DNA of 64,000 bases from Actinokineospora bangkokensis. GTDB taxonomy: Bacteria > Actinomycetota > Actinomycetes > Mycobacteriales > Pseudonocardiaceae. Positions 34,455 through 44,197 of this stretch are shown here, piece by piece. A program made the translations under genes and the position numbers. Below the pieces are notes generated by a model. That model saw nothing but the letters and a program-made list of their open reading frames with translations, had not been told where the DNA came from and ran no database searches. Location: assembly GCF_001940455.1 (NCBI RefSeq), contig NZ_MKQR01000032.1:62001-126000 (forward strand), given 5' to 3'. Position 1 is the stretch's first letter. Every line of letters starts with the position of its first letter.

Positions 34455-36083
34455 TTATTTGGCGTCGGCGTAGCTGGTGACGGTGGTGGCGTGGAGGGGG
34501 AACTGGACGGGGGTGCCGGCGAAGACGAGGTGGGAGGCTTCCTCGGCGGCGGCGGTGATCTCGGTGGCCACGTGCGGGGCGAGGTCGGTGGGGCAGTGGA
34601 CGATGACCTCGTCGTGCTGGAAGAAGACGATCTGGGCGGGGTGGGGGAGCAGGCGGCGGCGGAGGGCGGCCAGGGTGGTCAGGGCCCAGTCGGCGGCGGA
34701 GGCCTGGACGACGAAGTTGCGGGTGAACCGGCCCCACTCGCGGGCGGCCTGGCGGGCCCGGCGCTCCACCCGCTCGTCGCCCTCGGCGGAGACGCGCTCG
34801 TGCCAGGCCTCGCTCGGCGGGGGGCTGGTGCGGCCCAGGCGGGAGCGCACGACGCGGCCCGCCTCGCCCGCCCTGGCGGCCTGCTCGACGTACTCGACGG
34901 CGACGGGGAAGCGCTTGCGCAGCACCGCGAGCAGCGCGCCTGCCTCCCCGGCCGTGCCGCCGTACATGGCCGAGAGCATGGCGACCTTGGCGCGGTCGCG
35001 GTCGCCGCCGAAGGCGTCGGCGGCCAGGCCCGCGTACAGGTCGGTGCCCGCGGCGACCTCGGCGAAGCGGCGGTCGCCCGACAGCGCGCCGAGGACCCGG
35101 GGTTCGAGCTGGGAGGCGTCCGCGACCACCAGCGACCAGCCGGGGTCGGCGCGGACCGCCGTGCGCAGCACCTTCGGCAGTTGCAGCGCGGCCCCGCCCC
35201 GCGTCGCCCACCGCCCGGACACCACCCCGCCGACGACGTAGTCCGGGCGGAAGCGGCCGCCGTCGACCCAGCTGTCCAGCCACGACCACCCGTGCGCCAC
35301 CCAGATCCTGGCCAGCTCCTTGTACTCCAGCAGCGGCGCGACCGCGGGGTGGTCGACCCGCTTGAGCACCCACGCCCGTGCCGACTCGACCTCGATGCCC
35401 TCGCGGGCGAACGCCTTGACGATGCTCGGCGGGTGGTCGGGGTTGACCGGCTTGCCCCGGAACGCCGCCGAGATCGCGCTCGCCAGCACCGCCAGCTTCG
35501 CGGGCCGGGCGCCGGGGGCCGGGCGCGGGCCGAGCATCGAGGTGAGCAGGTCGGTGTGCACGTCGGCGTGCCAGGGCAGCCCGAAGTGCGTCATCTCCGC
35601 GGCGGCCAGCCCCCCGGCGGACTCGGCGGCCACCAGCAGCCGCAGCAGGTCCGGCCGCGCGGCGGCGGCGATGCGCGCCTCCTGGTCGGCCAGCACCGCC
35701 GCGACCCGCTCGACCGGGACGGCCCTGCGCTCGGCCTCGAACAGCACGGGCTGGTCGCCGCGCGCGGTGGGCCTGGGGTCCTCCGGCTCGGCCTGCCCGC
35801 GCGCCCGCGCCCACGCCGCCTCGACGTTGCGCGGGCGGCCCGGCCGCTCCTCGAAGGCCAGCAGGATGCCCTCGGTGAGGGTCAGGTCGTGGCAGCGGGC
35901 CACCCGCACCCCCGCCCGCAGCAGCGCCGGGTACACCTCCTCCACCGACGGCACCACCCACCGGGGCGCGGACTCCCGCTCCACCCGCCGCACCCACGCC
36001 ACCAAGTCCGGGACGTCCACCGCCGCCCCGTCCACCACGGCCCGCGCCGCACCGGAAGGCCCAGGAACCAGCACGACCCGCAC
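34455..36083 (-). CDS. Family A DNA polymerase with degenerate exonuclease domain
   Basis: A 542-residue protein lacking the 5' nuclease of PolA. Motif A (VVADASQLEPRVLG, about 314-327), motif B (DRAKVAMLSAMYGG) and motif C (FFQHDEVIVH, about 487-496) are intact, so it should polymerise. The N-terminal 200 residues correspond to the 3'-5' exonuclease region but lack an obvious DxE Exo I motif. Actinobacteria commonly have such a 'bifunctional 3'-5' exonuclease/DNA polymerase' beside true PolA. I use the GTG at 36083 as start. Confidence 0.85.
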   Translation of the reverse strand: MRVVLVPGPSGAARAVVDGAAVDVPDLVAWVRRVERESAPRWVVPSVEEVYPALLRAGVRVARCHDLTLTEGILLAFEERPGRPRNVEAAWARARGQAEPEDPRPTARGDQPVLFEAERRAVPVERVAAVLADQEARIAAAARPDLLRLLVAAESAGGLAAAEMTHFGLPWHADVHTDLLTSMLGPRPAPGARPAKLAVLASAISAAFRGKPVNPDHPPSIVKAFAREGIEVESARAWVLKRVDHPAVAPLLEYKELARIWVAHGWSWLDSWVDGGRFRPDYVVGGVVSGRWATRGGAALQLPKVLRTAVRADPGWSLVVADASQLEPRVLGALSGDRRFAEVAAGTDLYAGLAADAFGGDRDRAKVAMLSAMYGGTAGEAGALLAVLRKRFPVAVEYVEQAARAGEAGRVVRSRLGRTSPPPSEAWHERVSAEGDERVERRARQAAREWGRFTRNFVVQASAADWALTTLAALRRRLLPHPAQIVFFQHDEVIVHCPTDLAPHVATEITAAAEEASHLVFAGTPVQFPLHATTVTSYADAK

Positions 36084-36242
36084 ACCGGCATTGTGCCCCC
36101 GCCCCACGACAGGAACGGGCCCGCTCGGCGGGGGGCTTGCGCGCGCACGACAAGAACGATCCGGGCGAAGCGGGGGGAAATGAGTAGTACGTACCGGCGG
36201 TAGGTCCGCTGGTTGACGGCTCGCCAGGGGGTGCGGCACCGT

Positions 36243-36258
36243 GTTACCGAAGGGTAAC
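36243..36258. promoter_or_regulatory. Palindrome upstream of fadD, candidate operator
   Basis: GTTACC-GAAG-GGTAAC, a perfect inverted repeat 14 bases before the FadD start. The GGTAAC half also occurs twice upstream of the monooxygenase at 5830. Confidence 0.45.
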
Positions 36259-36272
36259 CCCAGGAGGCGTCG

Positions 36273-37907
36273 GTGACCGAGTACCTGACTCGTGTGCGTG
36301 ATCTCGCTGCCATGGTCCCCACTGCGGTGCGCAGTGTGGACGTGATGCGCAAGGCCGGGCTGGTGCCGCTGACCCGACCCGACCACGTGCTCAAGTCGGC
36401 CATGGCGGTGCGCAAGTTCGGGCCGATCGCCGGGGCGGCGCGGGTGGCGGCCACCCGCGACAGCAAGGCGGTGGGCCTGGTCGACGAGCTGGGGGCGCTG
36501 ACCTTCGCCCAGCTCGACAGCCGGTCCAACGCGCTGGCGCGGGCGCTGGCCGCGCACGGGGTCACCGACCGCTCCGTGGTGGCGCTGCTGGCGCGCGACC
36601 ACCGGGGCGCGGTGGAGACGATGCTGGCGACCGGCAAGCTTGGCGCGCGGCTGCTGCTGATGAACACCGGCTTCGCCAAGCCGCAGCTGGTGGACGTGGC
36701 CGAGCGCGAGGGCGTCACCGTCTTCGTCGCCGACCAGGAGTTCGCCGAGCTGGTGGACGCGCTGCCCGAGCACCTGCCCCGGTTCACCGCCTGGGTCGAC
36801 GACCCGCGCACCGCGGGTACCACCCTGGAGCAGCTGATCCGGGCCACCGAGGACGACCCGCTGCCCGCCCCGCGCGAGCCCGGCGGCATGGTGCTGCTGA
36901 CCTCCGGCACCACCGGCACCCCCAAGGGCGCGCCGCGGCAGGTGCGCTCGCCGCTGGCCGCCGCGCAGTTCCTCGACCGCATCCCGCTGCGCGCCGGTGA
37001 GGCGACGGTGATGGGCGCGCCGCTGTTCCACGCGACCGGGCTGTCGCAGTTCATCATCACCTTCGCGCTGCACTCCGCGGTGGTGCTGCGCCGCAAGTTC
37101 GACCCGGAGGCCACGCTCAAGGCCATCGAGGACAACAAGGCGACCGCGCTGGTCGTGGTGCCCACGATGCTCCAGCGGATCATGGACCTGGGCAGCGACA
37201 TCATCGACAAGTACGACACGTCCTCGCTGCGGATCGTGTTCACCGCCGGGTCCGCGCTGTCGCCGGAGCTGGGCAACCGGGCCAGCGCGGTGTTCGGCGA
37301 CGTGATCCACAACCTCTACGGCTCCACCGAGGTCTCGGTCGCCACCGTGGCCACCCCCGAGGACTGGCGGGCGGCGCCGGGCACCGTGGGCAAGCCGCCG
37401 GTGGGCTGCCGCGTGGTGCTCTACGACGAGGCGGGCGAGGCCATCACCGAGCCGGGGGTGACCGGGCGGGTGTTCGCGGGCTCCGGGCTCGCCTTCGCCG
37501 GGTACACCGACGGGCGGCACAAGGAGATCATCGACGGGCTGCTGTCCACCGGGGACGTCGGGCACTGGGACCGCGAGGGCAGGCTGTTCATCGACGGCCG
37601 CGACGACGACATGATCGTCTCCGGCGGCGAGAACGTGTTCCCCGCCGAGATCGAGAACCTGCTGGTGGAGTTCCCCGGTGTGGTCGAGGCGGCCGTGCTC
37701 GGCGTCGAGGACGAGAAGTTCGGCCAGCGGCTCAAGGCCTACGTGGTGCTGGAGGAGGGGGCCAGGGCGAGCGAGGACGACCTGCGCGAGCACGTGAAGT
37801 CGAACCTGGCCCGGTTCAAGGTCCCGCGCGACGTGGTGTTCCTGGAGGAGCTGCCGCGCAACGCCACCGGCAAGCTGCTGCGCAAGCGGCTTCCCGAATT
37901 CGGCTGA
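36273..37907 (+). CDS. Acyl-CoA synthetase (FadD family)
   Basis: A 544-residue adenylate-forming enzyme activating a fatty or aryl acid to acyl-CoA. Motif LLTSGTTGTPKG (about 209-220) binds the ATP phosphates, NLYGSTEVS the carboxylate/adenine, LSTGDVGHWDREGRLFIDGR the hinge, and the invariant Lys is in NATGKLLRK near the C-terminus. GTG start after AGGAGG. Closest in style to mycobacterial FadD2/FadD12. It could supply CoA esters to the FadE operon downstream at 39726 (inference). Confidence 0.93.
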   Translation: MTEYLTRVRDLAAMVPTAVRSVDVMRKAGLVPLTRPDHVLKSAMAVRKFGPIAGAARVAATRDSKAVGLVDELGALTFAQLDSRSNALARALAAHGVTDRSVVALLARDHRGAVETMLATGKLGARLLLMNTGFAKPQLVDVAEREGVTVFVADQEFAELVDALPEHLPRFTAWVDDPRTAGTTLEQLIRATEDDPLPAPREPGGMVLLTSGTTGTPKGAPRQVRSPLAAAQFLDRIPLRAGEATVMGAPLFHATGLSQFIITFALHSAVVLRRKFDPEATLKAIEDNKATALVVVPTMLQRIMDLGSDIIDKYDTSSLRIVFTAGSALSPELGNRASAVFGDVIHNLYGSTEVSVATVATPEDWRAAPGTVGKPPVGCRVVLYDEAGEAITEPGVTGRVFAGSGLAFAGYTDGRHKEIIDGLLSTGDVGHWDREGRLFIDGRDDDMIVSGGENVFPAEIENLLVEFPGVVEAAVLGVEDEKFGQRLKAYVVLEEGARASEDDLREHVKSNLARFKVPRDVVFLEELPRNATGKLLRKRLPEFG

Positions 37908-37921
37908 TCCGCATTATCAAG

Positions 37922-37947
37922 CCGGGGGTTGCCGACGCAACCCCCGG
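37922..37947. terminator. Hairpin after fadD
   Basis: Perfect 11-bp stem CCGGGGGTTGC/GCAACCCCCGG with loop CGAC, 14 bases past the FadD stop. Confidence 0.75.
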
Positions 37948-38326
37948 TCGTCGGGGATGGCGCCCGGGATGGGCGTCCCTTCGGCGGTTTCTCCGGTTTT
38001 GGTCAACGTCTTTCGCATTCATGGACGTCGTGGTCGGTTAATGACGACGAAATGGCCGCAGTTCCTCGCTCCAGGGCGATGAGCTGCGGCTTTGTCATTC
38101 CCAGGCCTTTCCCTGGCGTCTATCGGACGCATGGCCCGGCCGGTCGGCGCACAGCCACAAGGGGTAAGGCATTTGCTCCGATGGGCTCAGTAGTGGCAAC
38201 TGTGAAGCGTTGCCGCGGGGGTCTGCGCACGCGTTGCATAACCATCAAGCAACGACGCGGAGAGTGACCGAAAAGCCGCTCTCCGATGTCGGAGCGTGCA
38301 CTTCAGTCGGGGTAGATGGAGGGTTC
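37948..38326. other. Leader/promoter region of the subtilase gene
   Basis: 379 bases, less GC-rich than its flanks, without a convincing gene. A hairpin CCGCAG...CTGCGG lies around 38055-38090. The open frame entering from 38210 is in frame with the protease but has no ribosome site before the true start. Confidence 0.5.
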
Positions 38327-39529
<1,203 letters not shown>

Positions 39530-39559
39530 GCCCGGGGGAGCACGTCCCGGACCGGCTTC

Positions 39560-39592
39560 GGAACCCCGTCACCCCCGCGGTGGCGGGGTTCC
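39560..39592. terminator. Hairpin after the subtilase gene
   Basis: Stem GGAACCCCGTCACC with its near-perfect complement (39579-39592), loop CCCGC. Confidence 0.8.
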
Positions 39593-39671
39593 GCCGTTCC
39601 CGCTCGGGTCCACCTCGACACCCGGTGGGCGGGCGCGCCCGATCCGGTCACGACCCTTGGCGCGCGCTCTA

Positions 39672-39687
39672 CTAAGCGGTAGCTTAG
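39672..39687. promoter_or_regulatory. Palindromic operator upstream of the fadE operon
   Basis: CTAAGC-GGTA-GCTTAG, perfect 6-bp arms, 38 bases before the FadE start. Its size and symmetry fit a TetR-type regulator site of lipid catabolism; the regulator is not next to it. Confidence 0.55.
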
Positions 39688-39725
39688 CGGCGGTGGTCAA
39701 CCGGGGTCGACAAGGAGGTTAGCCC

Positions 39726-40934
39726 GTGGACTTCGCGCACTCAGCCCGCGCGGCCGAGTACCTGGAACGGGTCGGGCGCTTCATGGAGACCGAGGTCGAC
39801 CCGGTCGAACCGGACTACCACCGCGAGCTCGCCGCCCTGGACGACCCGTGGGTGGTGCTGCCGGTCATCGAGGAGCTCAAGGCCAAGGCCAGGGCGCAGG
39901 GGCTGTGGAACCTGTTCCTGCCCGACCCCGAGCACGGCGCCGGGCTCAGCAACGTCGAGTACGCCCCGCTGGCGGAGCTGATGGGCCGCTCGGCCATCGC
40001 CCCCGAGGTGTTCAACTGCAACGCCCCGGACACCGGCAACATGGAGGTCCTGCACCTGTTCGGCAGCGACGAGCAGAAGCGGCGGTGGCTCGACCCGCTG
40101 CTCGCCGGGGAGATCCGGTCGGCGTTCTGCATGACCGAACCCGCCGTGGCCTCCTCCGACGCGACCAACATGGAGGCCACCGCCGTCGTCAAGGACGACG
40201 AGGTGGTGCTCAACGGCACCAAGTGGTTCTCCACGGGTGTGGGGCACCCGAACTGCGCGGTCGCGATCTTCATGGGGCTGACCGACCCCGACGCGCACAA
40301 GTACGCCCGGCACTCGATGGTGCTGGTGCCCATGGACGCCCCCGGCGTCGAGGTCAGCAGGCTGCTGCCGGTGTTCGGCCGCCTCGACGCCCCCTCCGGG
40401 CACGGCGAGGTCACCTTCACCGACGTCCGGCTGCCCGTGGAGAACGTCATCGCCGGGCCCGGCCGCGGCTTCGAGATCGCCCAGGGCAGGCTCGGCCCCG
40501 GCCGCATCCACCACTGCATGCGGCTCATCGGCCTGGCCGAGCGCGCGCTGGAGCTGGCGTGCAGGCGGGCCACCGAGCGGGTCGCCTTCGGCAAGCCGCT
40601 GGCCAACCTCGGCGGCAACCGCGAGCGCATCGCCCAGGCCAGGATGGCCATCGACCAGGCGCGGTTGCTCGTGCTGAGCACCGCGTGGAAGCTCGACACC
40701 CACGGGCTGCGCGGCGCGCTGTCCGAGGTCTCCCAGATCAAGGTGGTGGTGCCGAACATGGCGCTGGGGATCATCGACATGGCGATCCAGCTGCACGGCG
40801 GGGCGGGCATGACCGACGACTTCCCGCTGGCCGCGGCCTACGCGGGCGCGCGCGCCCTGCGCCTGGCCGACGGGCCGGACGAGGTGCACCAGGGCGTCGT
40901 CGCCCGCATCGAGCTGAAGAAGTACCTGCCGTGA
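39726..40934 (+). CDS. Acyl-CoA dehydrogenase (FadE, ACAD10/11- and LvaC-like)
   Basis: A 402-residue flavoenzyme. AFCMTEPAVASSDATN binds FAD and substrate, TKWFSTGVGHPNC follows, and QLHGGAGMTDDFPLA is the C-terminal FAD signature. The GTG follows a perfect AAGGAGG. Its length and the adjacent APH-type kinase point to the ACAD10/11 and LvaC subgroup, which processes 4-hydroxyacyl-CoA after phosphorylation. First gene of a five- or six-gene operon whose members overlap by 4 bases. Confidence 0.92.
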   Translation: MDFAHSARAAEYLERVGRFMETEVDPVEPDYHRELAALDDPWVVLPVIEELKAKARAQGLWNLFLPDPEHGAGLSNVEYAPLAELMGRSAIAPEVFNCNAPDTGNMEVLHLFGSDEQKRRWLDPLLAGEIRSAFCMTEPAVASSDATNMEATAVVKDDEVVLNGTKWFSTGVGHPNCAVAIFMGLTDPDAHKYARHSMVLVPMDAPGVEVSRLLPVFGRLDAPSGHGEVTFTDVRLPVENVIAGPGRGFEIAQGRLGPGRIHHCMRLIGLAERALELACRRATERVAFGKPLANLGGNRERIAQARMAIDQARLLVLSTAWKLDTHGLRGALSEVSQIKVVVPNMALGIIDMAIQLHGGAGMTDDFPLAAAYAGARALRLADGPDEVHQGVVARIELKKYLP

Positions 40935-41731
40935 GCGCGCGGGTCCTGGTCACCGGCGCCGGGTCCGGGCTGGGCAGGGCGCTGGCGACCCGCTGGGCCG
41001 CCGACGGCGCTCGGGTGCTGGTCACCGACGTCGACGCGGGCGCGGCGGCGGCGGTCGCGGGGGAGCTGGGTGCCGAGCACCACGTGCTCGACGTGCGCTC
41101 CGACGAGTCCTGGGACGGCGCGCTCGCCCGGGTGCGGCAGCTGTGGCAGGGCGTCGACGTGGTGGTCAACAACGCCGGGGTGGGCCTCGGCGGCCGGATC
41201 GAGGTCGTGCCGATGGCCGACTGGGACTGGATCATCGACATCAACCTCAAGGGCGTCGTGCGCGGCTGCCGCACCTTCACCCCGCTGTTCAAGCAGCAGG
41301 GCGGCGGCCACTTCGTCAACGTCGCCTCGATGGCGGCGATCATGAACCTGCCCGCGATGGCCCCGTACAACGTGGTCAAGGCGGGCGTGCTGTCGCTGTC
41401 GGAGACGCTGCGGTTCGAGCTGGCCCCGCACGGCGTGGCCACCACCGTGGTGTGCCCCGGCTTCTTCCAGACCAACCTGCCCGGCGCCGCGCGCAACCCC
41501 GACGTGCCGGAGGTGGACGTGGCCAGCAAGCTCATGGCCGTGGCCACCGTCACCGCCGAGGACGTGGCCGACCAGGTCGTGCGGGCGGTGGCGGACAAGC
41601 GGTTCCTCGTGCTCACCCACGAGGACGGCAGGCAGTCCTACGACTTCAAGCGCACCCGGCCCGAGGTGTTCGAGGCGCAGGTGGCGGCGTTCTGGGACCG
41701 CATGCGGTCGAAGATCGAGGGGGAGAAGTGA
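40931..41731 (+). CDS. SDR oxidoreductase, operon member
   Basis: A 266-residue classical SDR: VLVTGAGSGLGRAL at the N-terminus, NNAG at about 78, catalytic YNVVK. GTG start overlaps the FadE stop. The family's last 30 residues include a Lys/Arg-rich tail as in the acyl-processing SDRs of mycobacteria. Likely handles a hydroxyacyl or ketoacyl intermediate. Confidence 0.9.
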   Translation: MSARVLVTGAGSGLGRALATRWAADGARVLVTDVDAGAAAAVAGELGAEHHVLDVRSDESWDGALARVRQLWQGVDVVVNNAGVGLGGRIEVVPMADWDWIIDINLKGVVRGCRTFTPLFKQQGGGHFVNVASMAAIMNLPAMAPYNVVKAGVLSLSETLRFELAPHGVATTVVCPGFFQTNLPGAARNPDVPEVDVASKLMAVATVTAEDVADQVVRAVADKRFLVLTHEDGRQSYDFKRTRPEVFEAQVAAFWDRMRSKIEGEK

Positions 41732-42477
41732 CCAGGAAGAACATCCTCATCACCGGCGCCAGCTCCGGCCTGGGCGAGGAGATGGCCCGCCAGTTCGCCG
41801 CGCTGGGGCGCAACCTCGCCCTCGCCGCGCGCCGCACCGACCGGCTCGACGAGCTCAAGGCGGAGCTGACCTCGACCTACCCCGGCATCACCGTCGCGGT
41901 GAAGGCGCTCGACGTCAACGACCACGACGCGGTGTTCCGGGTGTTCGGCGAGTTCCGCGAGGAGCTGGGCTCGCTCGACCGCGTCGTGGTCAACGCGGGC
42001 CTCGGCAAGGGGCAGCCGATCGGCACCGGCTACTTCCACGCCAACAAGCAGACCGCCGAGACGAACTTCGTCTCCGCCCTCGCCCAGTGCGAGGCCGCGG
42101 TGGAGGCCTTCCGGGCGCAGCAGGACGGGCACCTGGTCGTGATCTCGTCGATGAGCGCCATGCGCGGGATGCGCGGCAACATCACCACCTACGCCGCCAC
42201 CAAGGCCGGGATCGCCACCCTGGCCGAGGGCATCCGCTCGGACCTCATGCGCACCAGGATCAAGGTCTCGACCATCTACCCCGGCTACATCCGCTCGGAG
42301 ATGAACGAGAGGGTCGAGAAGGCGCCGCTGATGGTCGACACCATCCCCGGCGTGCGGTCGATGGTCAAGGCGATCGAGCGCGAGGTGGCCGAGGCGTGCA
42401 CGCCGTCGTGGCCGTGGACGCCGCTGGGCTTCGCGATGCGCACCCTGCCGCTCAAGCTCGTCCGGAAGCTCGCGTGA
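41728..42477 (+). CDS. SDR oxidoreductase, second operon member
   Basis: A 249-residue SDR: NILITGASSGLGEEM, VVNAGLGKGQPIGTG in place of NNAG, SSMSAMRGM, catalytic YAATKAG. The coenzyme loop AARRTDRLDEL with basic residues suggests NADP(H). GTG start overlaps the previous stop. Resembles the SDR family encoded with LvaD-type proteins. Confidence 0.9.
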   Translation: MTRKNILITGASSGLGEEMARQFAALGRNLALAARRTDRLDELKAELTSTYPGITVAVKALDVNDHDAVFRVFGEFREELGSLDRVVVNAGLGKGQPIGTGYFHANKQTAETNFVSALAQCEAAVEAFRAQQDGHLVVISSMSAMRGMRGNITTYAATKAGIATLAEGIRSDLMRTRIKVSTIYPGYIRSEMNERVEKAPLMVDTIPGVRSMVKAIEREVAEACTPSWPWTPLGFAMRTLPLKLVRKLA

Positions 42478-43529
42478 CCCCGCCGCGCGACCAGGCGCAG
42501 GACGTCCGCGCCGAGGACAGCTTCGACACCGCCGCCGTGCACGCCTGGCTGCGGTCCACAGTGGATGGACTGGGCGACGTCGAGCCCACCGTGCGGCAGT
42601 TCCCCGGCGGCGCGTCGAACCTGACCTACCTGCTGCGCTACCCCGACCGCGAGCTGATCCTGCGCCGCCCGCCGGTGGGCAAGAAGGCCGCGTCCGCGCA
42701 CGACATGCGCCGCGAGTTCCGGGTGCAGAGCGCGCTCAAGCCCGTCTACCCCTACGTGCCGACGGTGCTGGGGCTCTGCCAGGACGAGTCCGTGCTCGGC
42801 TCCGACTTCTACGTCATGGAGCGCGTCGAGGGCACGATCCTGCGCGGCGACCTGCCCCCCGGCCTGGAGCTGGACGAGGCGGGCGCGCGGGCGCTGTCCA
42901 CCGCGCTGGTCGACCGGCTCGTCGACCTGCACCGGGTCGACCCCGACGCCGCCGGGCTCGCCGACCTGGGCAAGGGCGCGGGGTACGTCGGCCGCCAGGT
43001 GGGCGGGTGGTCGCGGCGCTACACCGCCGCCCGCACCGACAACGTGCCCGACTTCGCCGAGGTGATGGCGTGGTTGGCGGCCAACCAGCCCGACGACGTG
43101 GCCACCGTCGTCATCCACAACGACTGGCGCTTCGACAACGTGGTGCTCGACGACGACCTGGCCATCACCGGCGTGCTCGACTGGGAGATGTCCACCCTGG
43201 GCGACCCGCTGATGGACCTCGGCGGTGCGGTGGCCTACTGGATCCAGGCCGACGACGACGAGGTGTTCCAGCAGGCCCGCCGCCAGCCGACGCACCTGCC
43301 CGGCATGCTCACCCGCGCCGAGCTGGTCGACCACTACTGCGCGCGGATGGGGCTGAGCACCGAGCGCTGGGCGTTCTACGAGGTGTTCGGCCTGTTCCGG
43401 CTCGCGGTGATCATGCAGCAGATCTACTACCGCTTCCACCACGGCCAGACCACCAACCCGCGCTTCGGGCAGTTCTGGATGTTCGTCGGGTACCTGGAGT
43501 GGCGCTGCCGCGAGGTGATGGGCCGGTGA
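42474..43529 (+). CDS. APH-type kinase (ACAD10/11 kinase- and LvaA-like)
   Basis: A 351-residue aminoglycoside-phosphotransferase-fold kinase. GGASNLTYLL is the nucleotide loop, VIHNDWRFDNVVL (213-225; His215, Asp217, Asn222) the catalytic loop and DWEMSTLGDPLMDLG (236-250) the metal loop. Adjacent to FadE this subgroup phosphorylates the 4-hydroxyl of hydroxyacyl-CoA (LvaA in Pseudomonas levulinate catabolism; the N-terminal part of ACAD10/11). It is unlikely to be a drug-resistance kinase despite the fold. GTGA-coupled on both sides. Confidence 0.88.
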   Translation: MTPPRDQAQDVRAEDSFDTAAVHAWLRSTVDGLGDVEPTVRQFPGGASNLTYLLRYPDRELILRRPPVGKKAASAHDMRREFRVQSALKPVYPYVPTVLGLCQDESVLGSDFYVMERVEGTILRGDLPPGLELDEAGARALSTALVDRLVDLHRVDPDAAGLADLGKGAGYVGRQVGGWSRRYTAARTDNVPDFAEVMAWLAANQPDDVATVVIHNDWRFDNVVLDDDLAITGVLDWEMSTLGDPLMDLGGAVAYWIQADDDEVFQQARRQPTHLPGMLTRAELVDHYCARMGLSTERWAFYEVFGLFRLAVIMQQIYYRFHHGQTTNPRFGQFWMFVGYLEWRCREVMGR

Positions 43530-44188
43530 GCGCGGTCTACCTGCTGCGCCACGGGCAGGCCTCCTTCGGCGCCGAGGACTACGACGTGCTCTCCCCGACC
43601 GGGGAGCTCCAGGCCAAGGTGTTGGGGGAGGAGCTGCGCGCCCGCGGCGTGGTGCCCGACCAGGCGTGGTCGGGCACCCTGTCCCGGCAGCGCGCCACCG
43701 CCTCCATCGCGCTCGCCGCCGCCGGGCTCGACGTCGAGGTCGGGCAGGACGCCCGGTGGGACGAGTACGACCACATCGGACTGGTGACCGCGCTGGCGCA
43801 GCGGGAGGACGTGGCCCCGCCCACCTCCCCGCGCGAGTTCCAGGCCGTGCTCGACTGGGCGCTGCGCGACTGGGTCGCCGGGTCCGCCGCGGGCCCGGCG
43901 GGGGCGTTCGAGGACTTCTCCGGCGGGGCGTTCGACGCGCTGACCGAGGTCGCGCAGGGGCTCGGCTCCGGCGGGGTCGCGGTCGTGTTCACCTCCGGCG
44001 GGGTCATCGCCTCCCTGTGCTCGCGGCTGCTGGGCCTGTCCGGCGCGGCCGTCGTGGCGCTCAACCGGGTGGTGGTGAACGCGGCGGTGACCAAGGTCGT
44101 GCACGGCCGCGCGGGCGCGTCGCTGGTGTCGTTCAACGAGCACGGCCACTTCGAGGGCGACAAGCGCGAGCTGCTGACCTACCGCTAG
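43526..44188 (+). CDS. Histidine phosphatase (phosphoglycerate mutase fold)
   Basis: A 220-residue protein beginning with the RHG motif (YLLRHGQAS, phospho-accepting His9). Further family residues: SGTLSRQRATA and FTSGGVIASL. It overlaps the kinase stop. It may remove a phosphate in the pathway, counteract the kinase or recycle a dead-end phosphoester; unproven. Confidence 0.88.
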   Translation: MSAVYLLRHGQASFGAEDYDVLSPTGELQAKVLGEELRARGVVPDQAWSGTLSRQRATASIALAAAGLDVEVGQDARWDEYDHIGLVTALAQREDVAPPTSPREFQAVLDWALRDWVAGSAAGPAGAFEDFSGGAFDALTEVAQGLGSGGVAVVFTSGGVIASLCSRLLGLSGAAVVALNRVVVNAAVTKVVHGRAGASLVSFNEHGHFEGDKRELLTYR

Positions 44189-44197
44189 GAGGACGAC

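Noticed and set aside
36084-37793. Extension of the DNA polymerase frame 570 codons upstream on the minus strand
   Set aside because: It is antisense to fadD and unrelated to the polymerase family; the family start is near 36083.
42474-43529. Aminoglycoside phosphotransferase resistance gene
   Set aside because: The fold is shared, but coupling to FadE and two SDRs fits an acyl-CoA-linked kinase; drug resistance is not supported by context.
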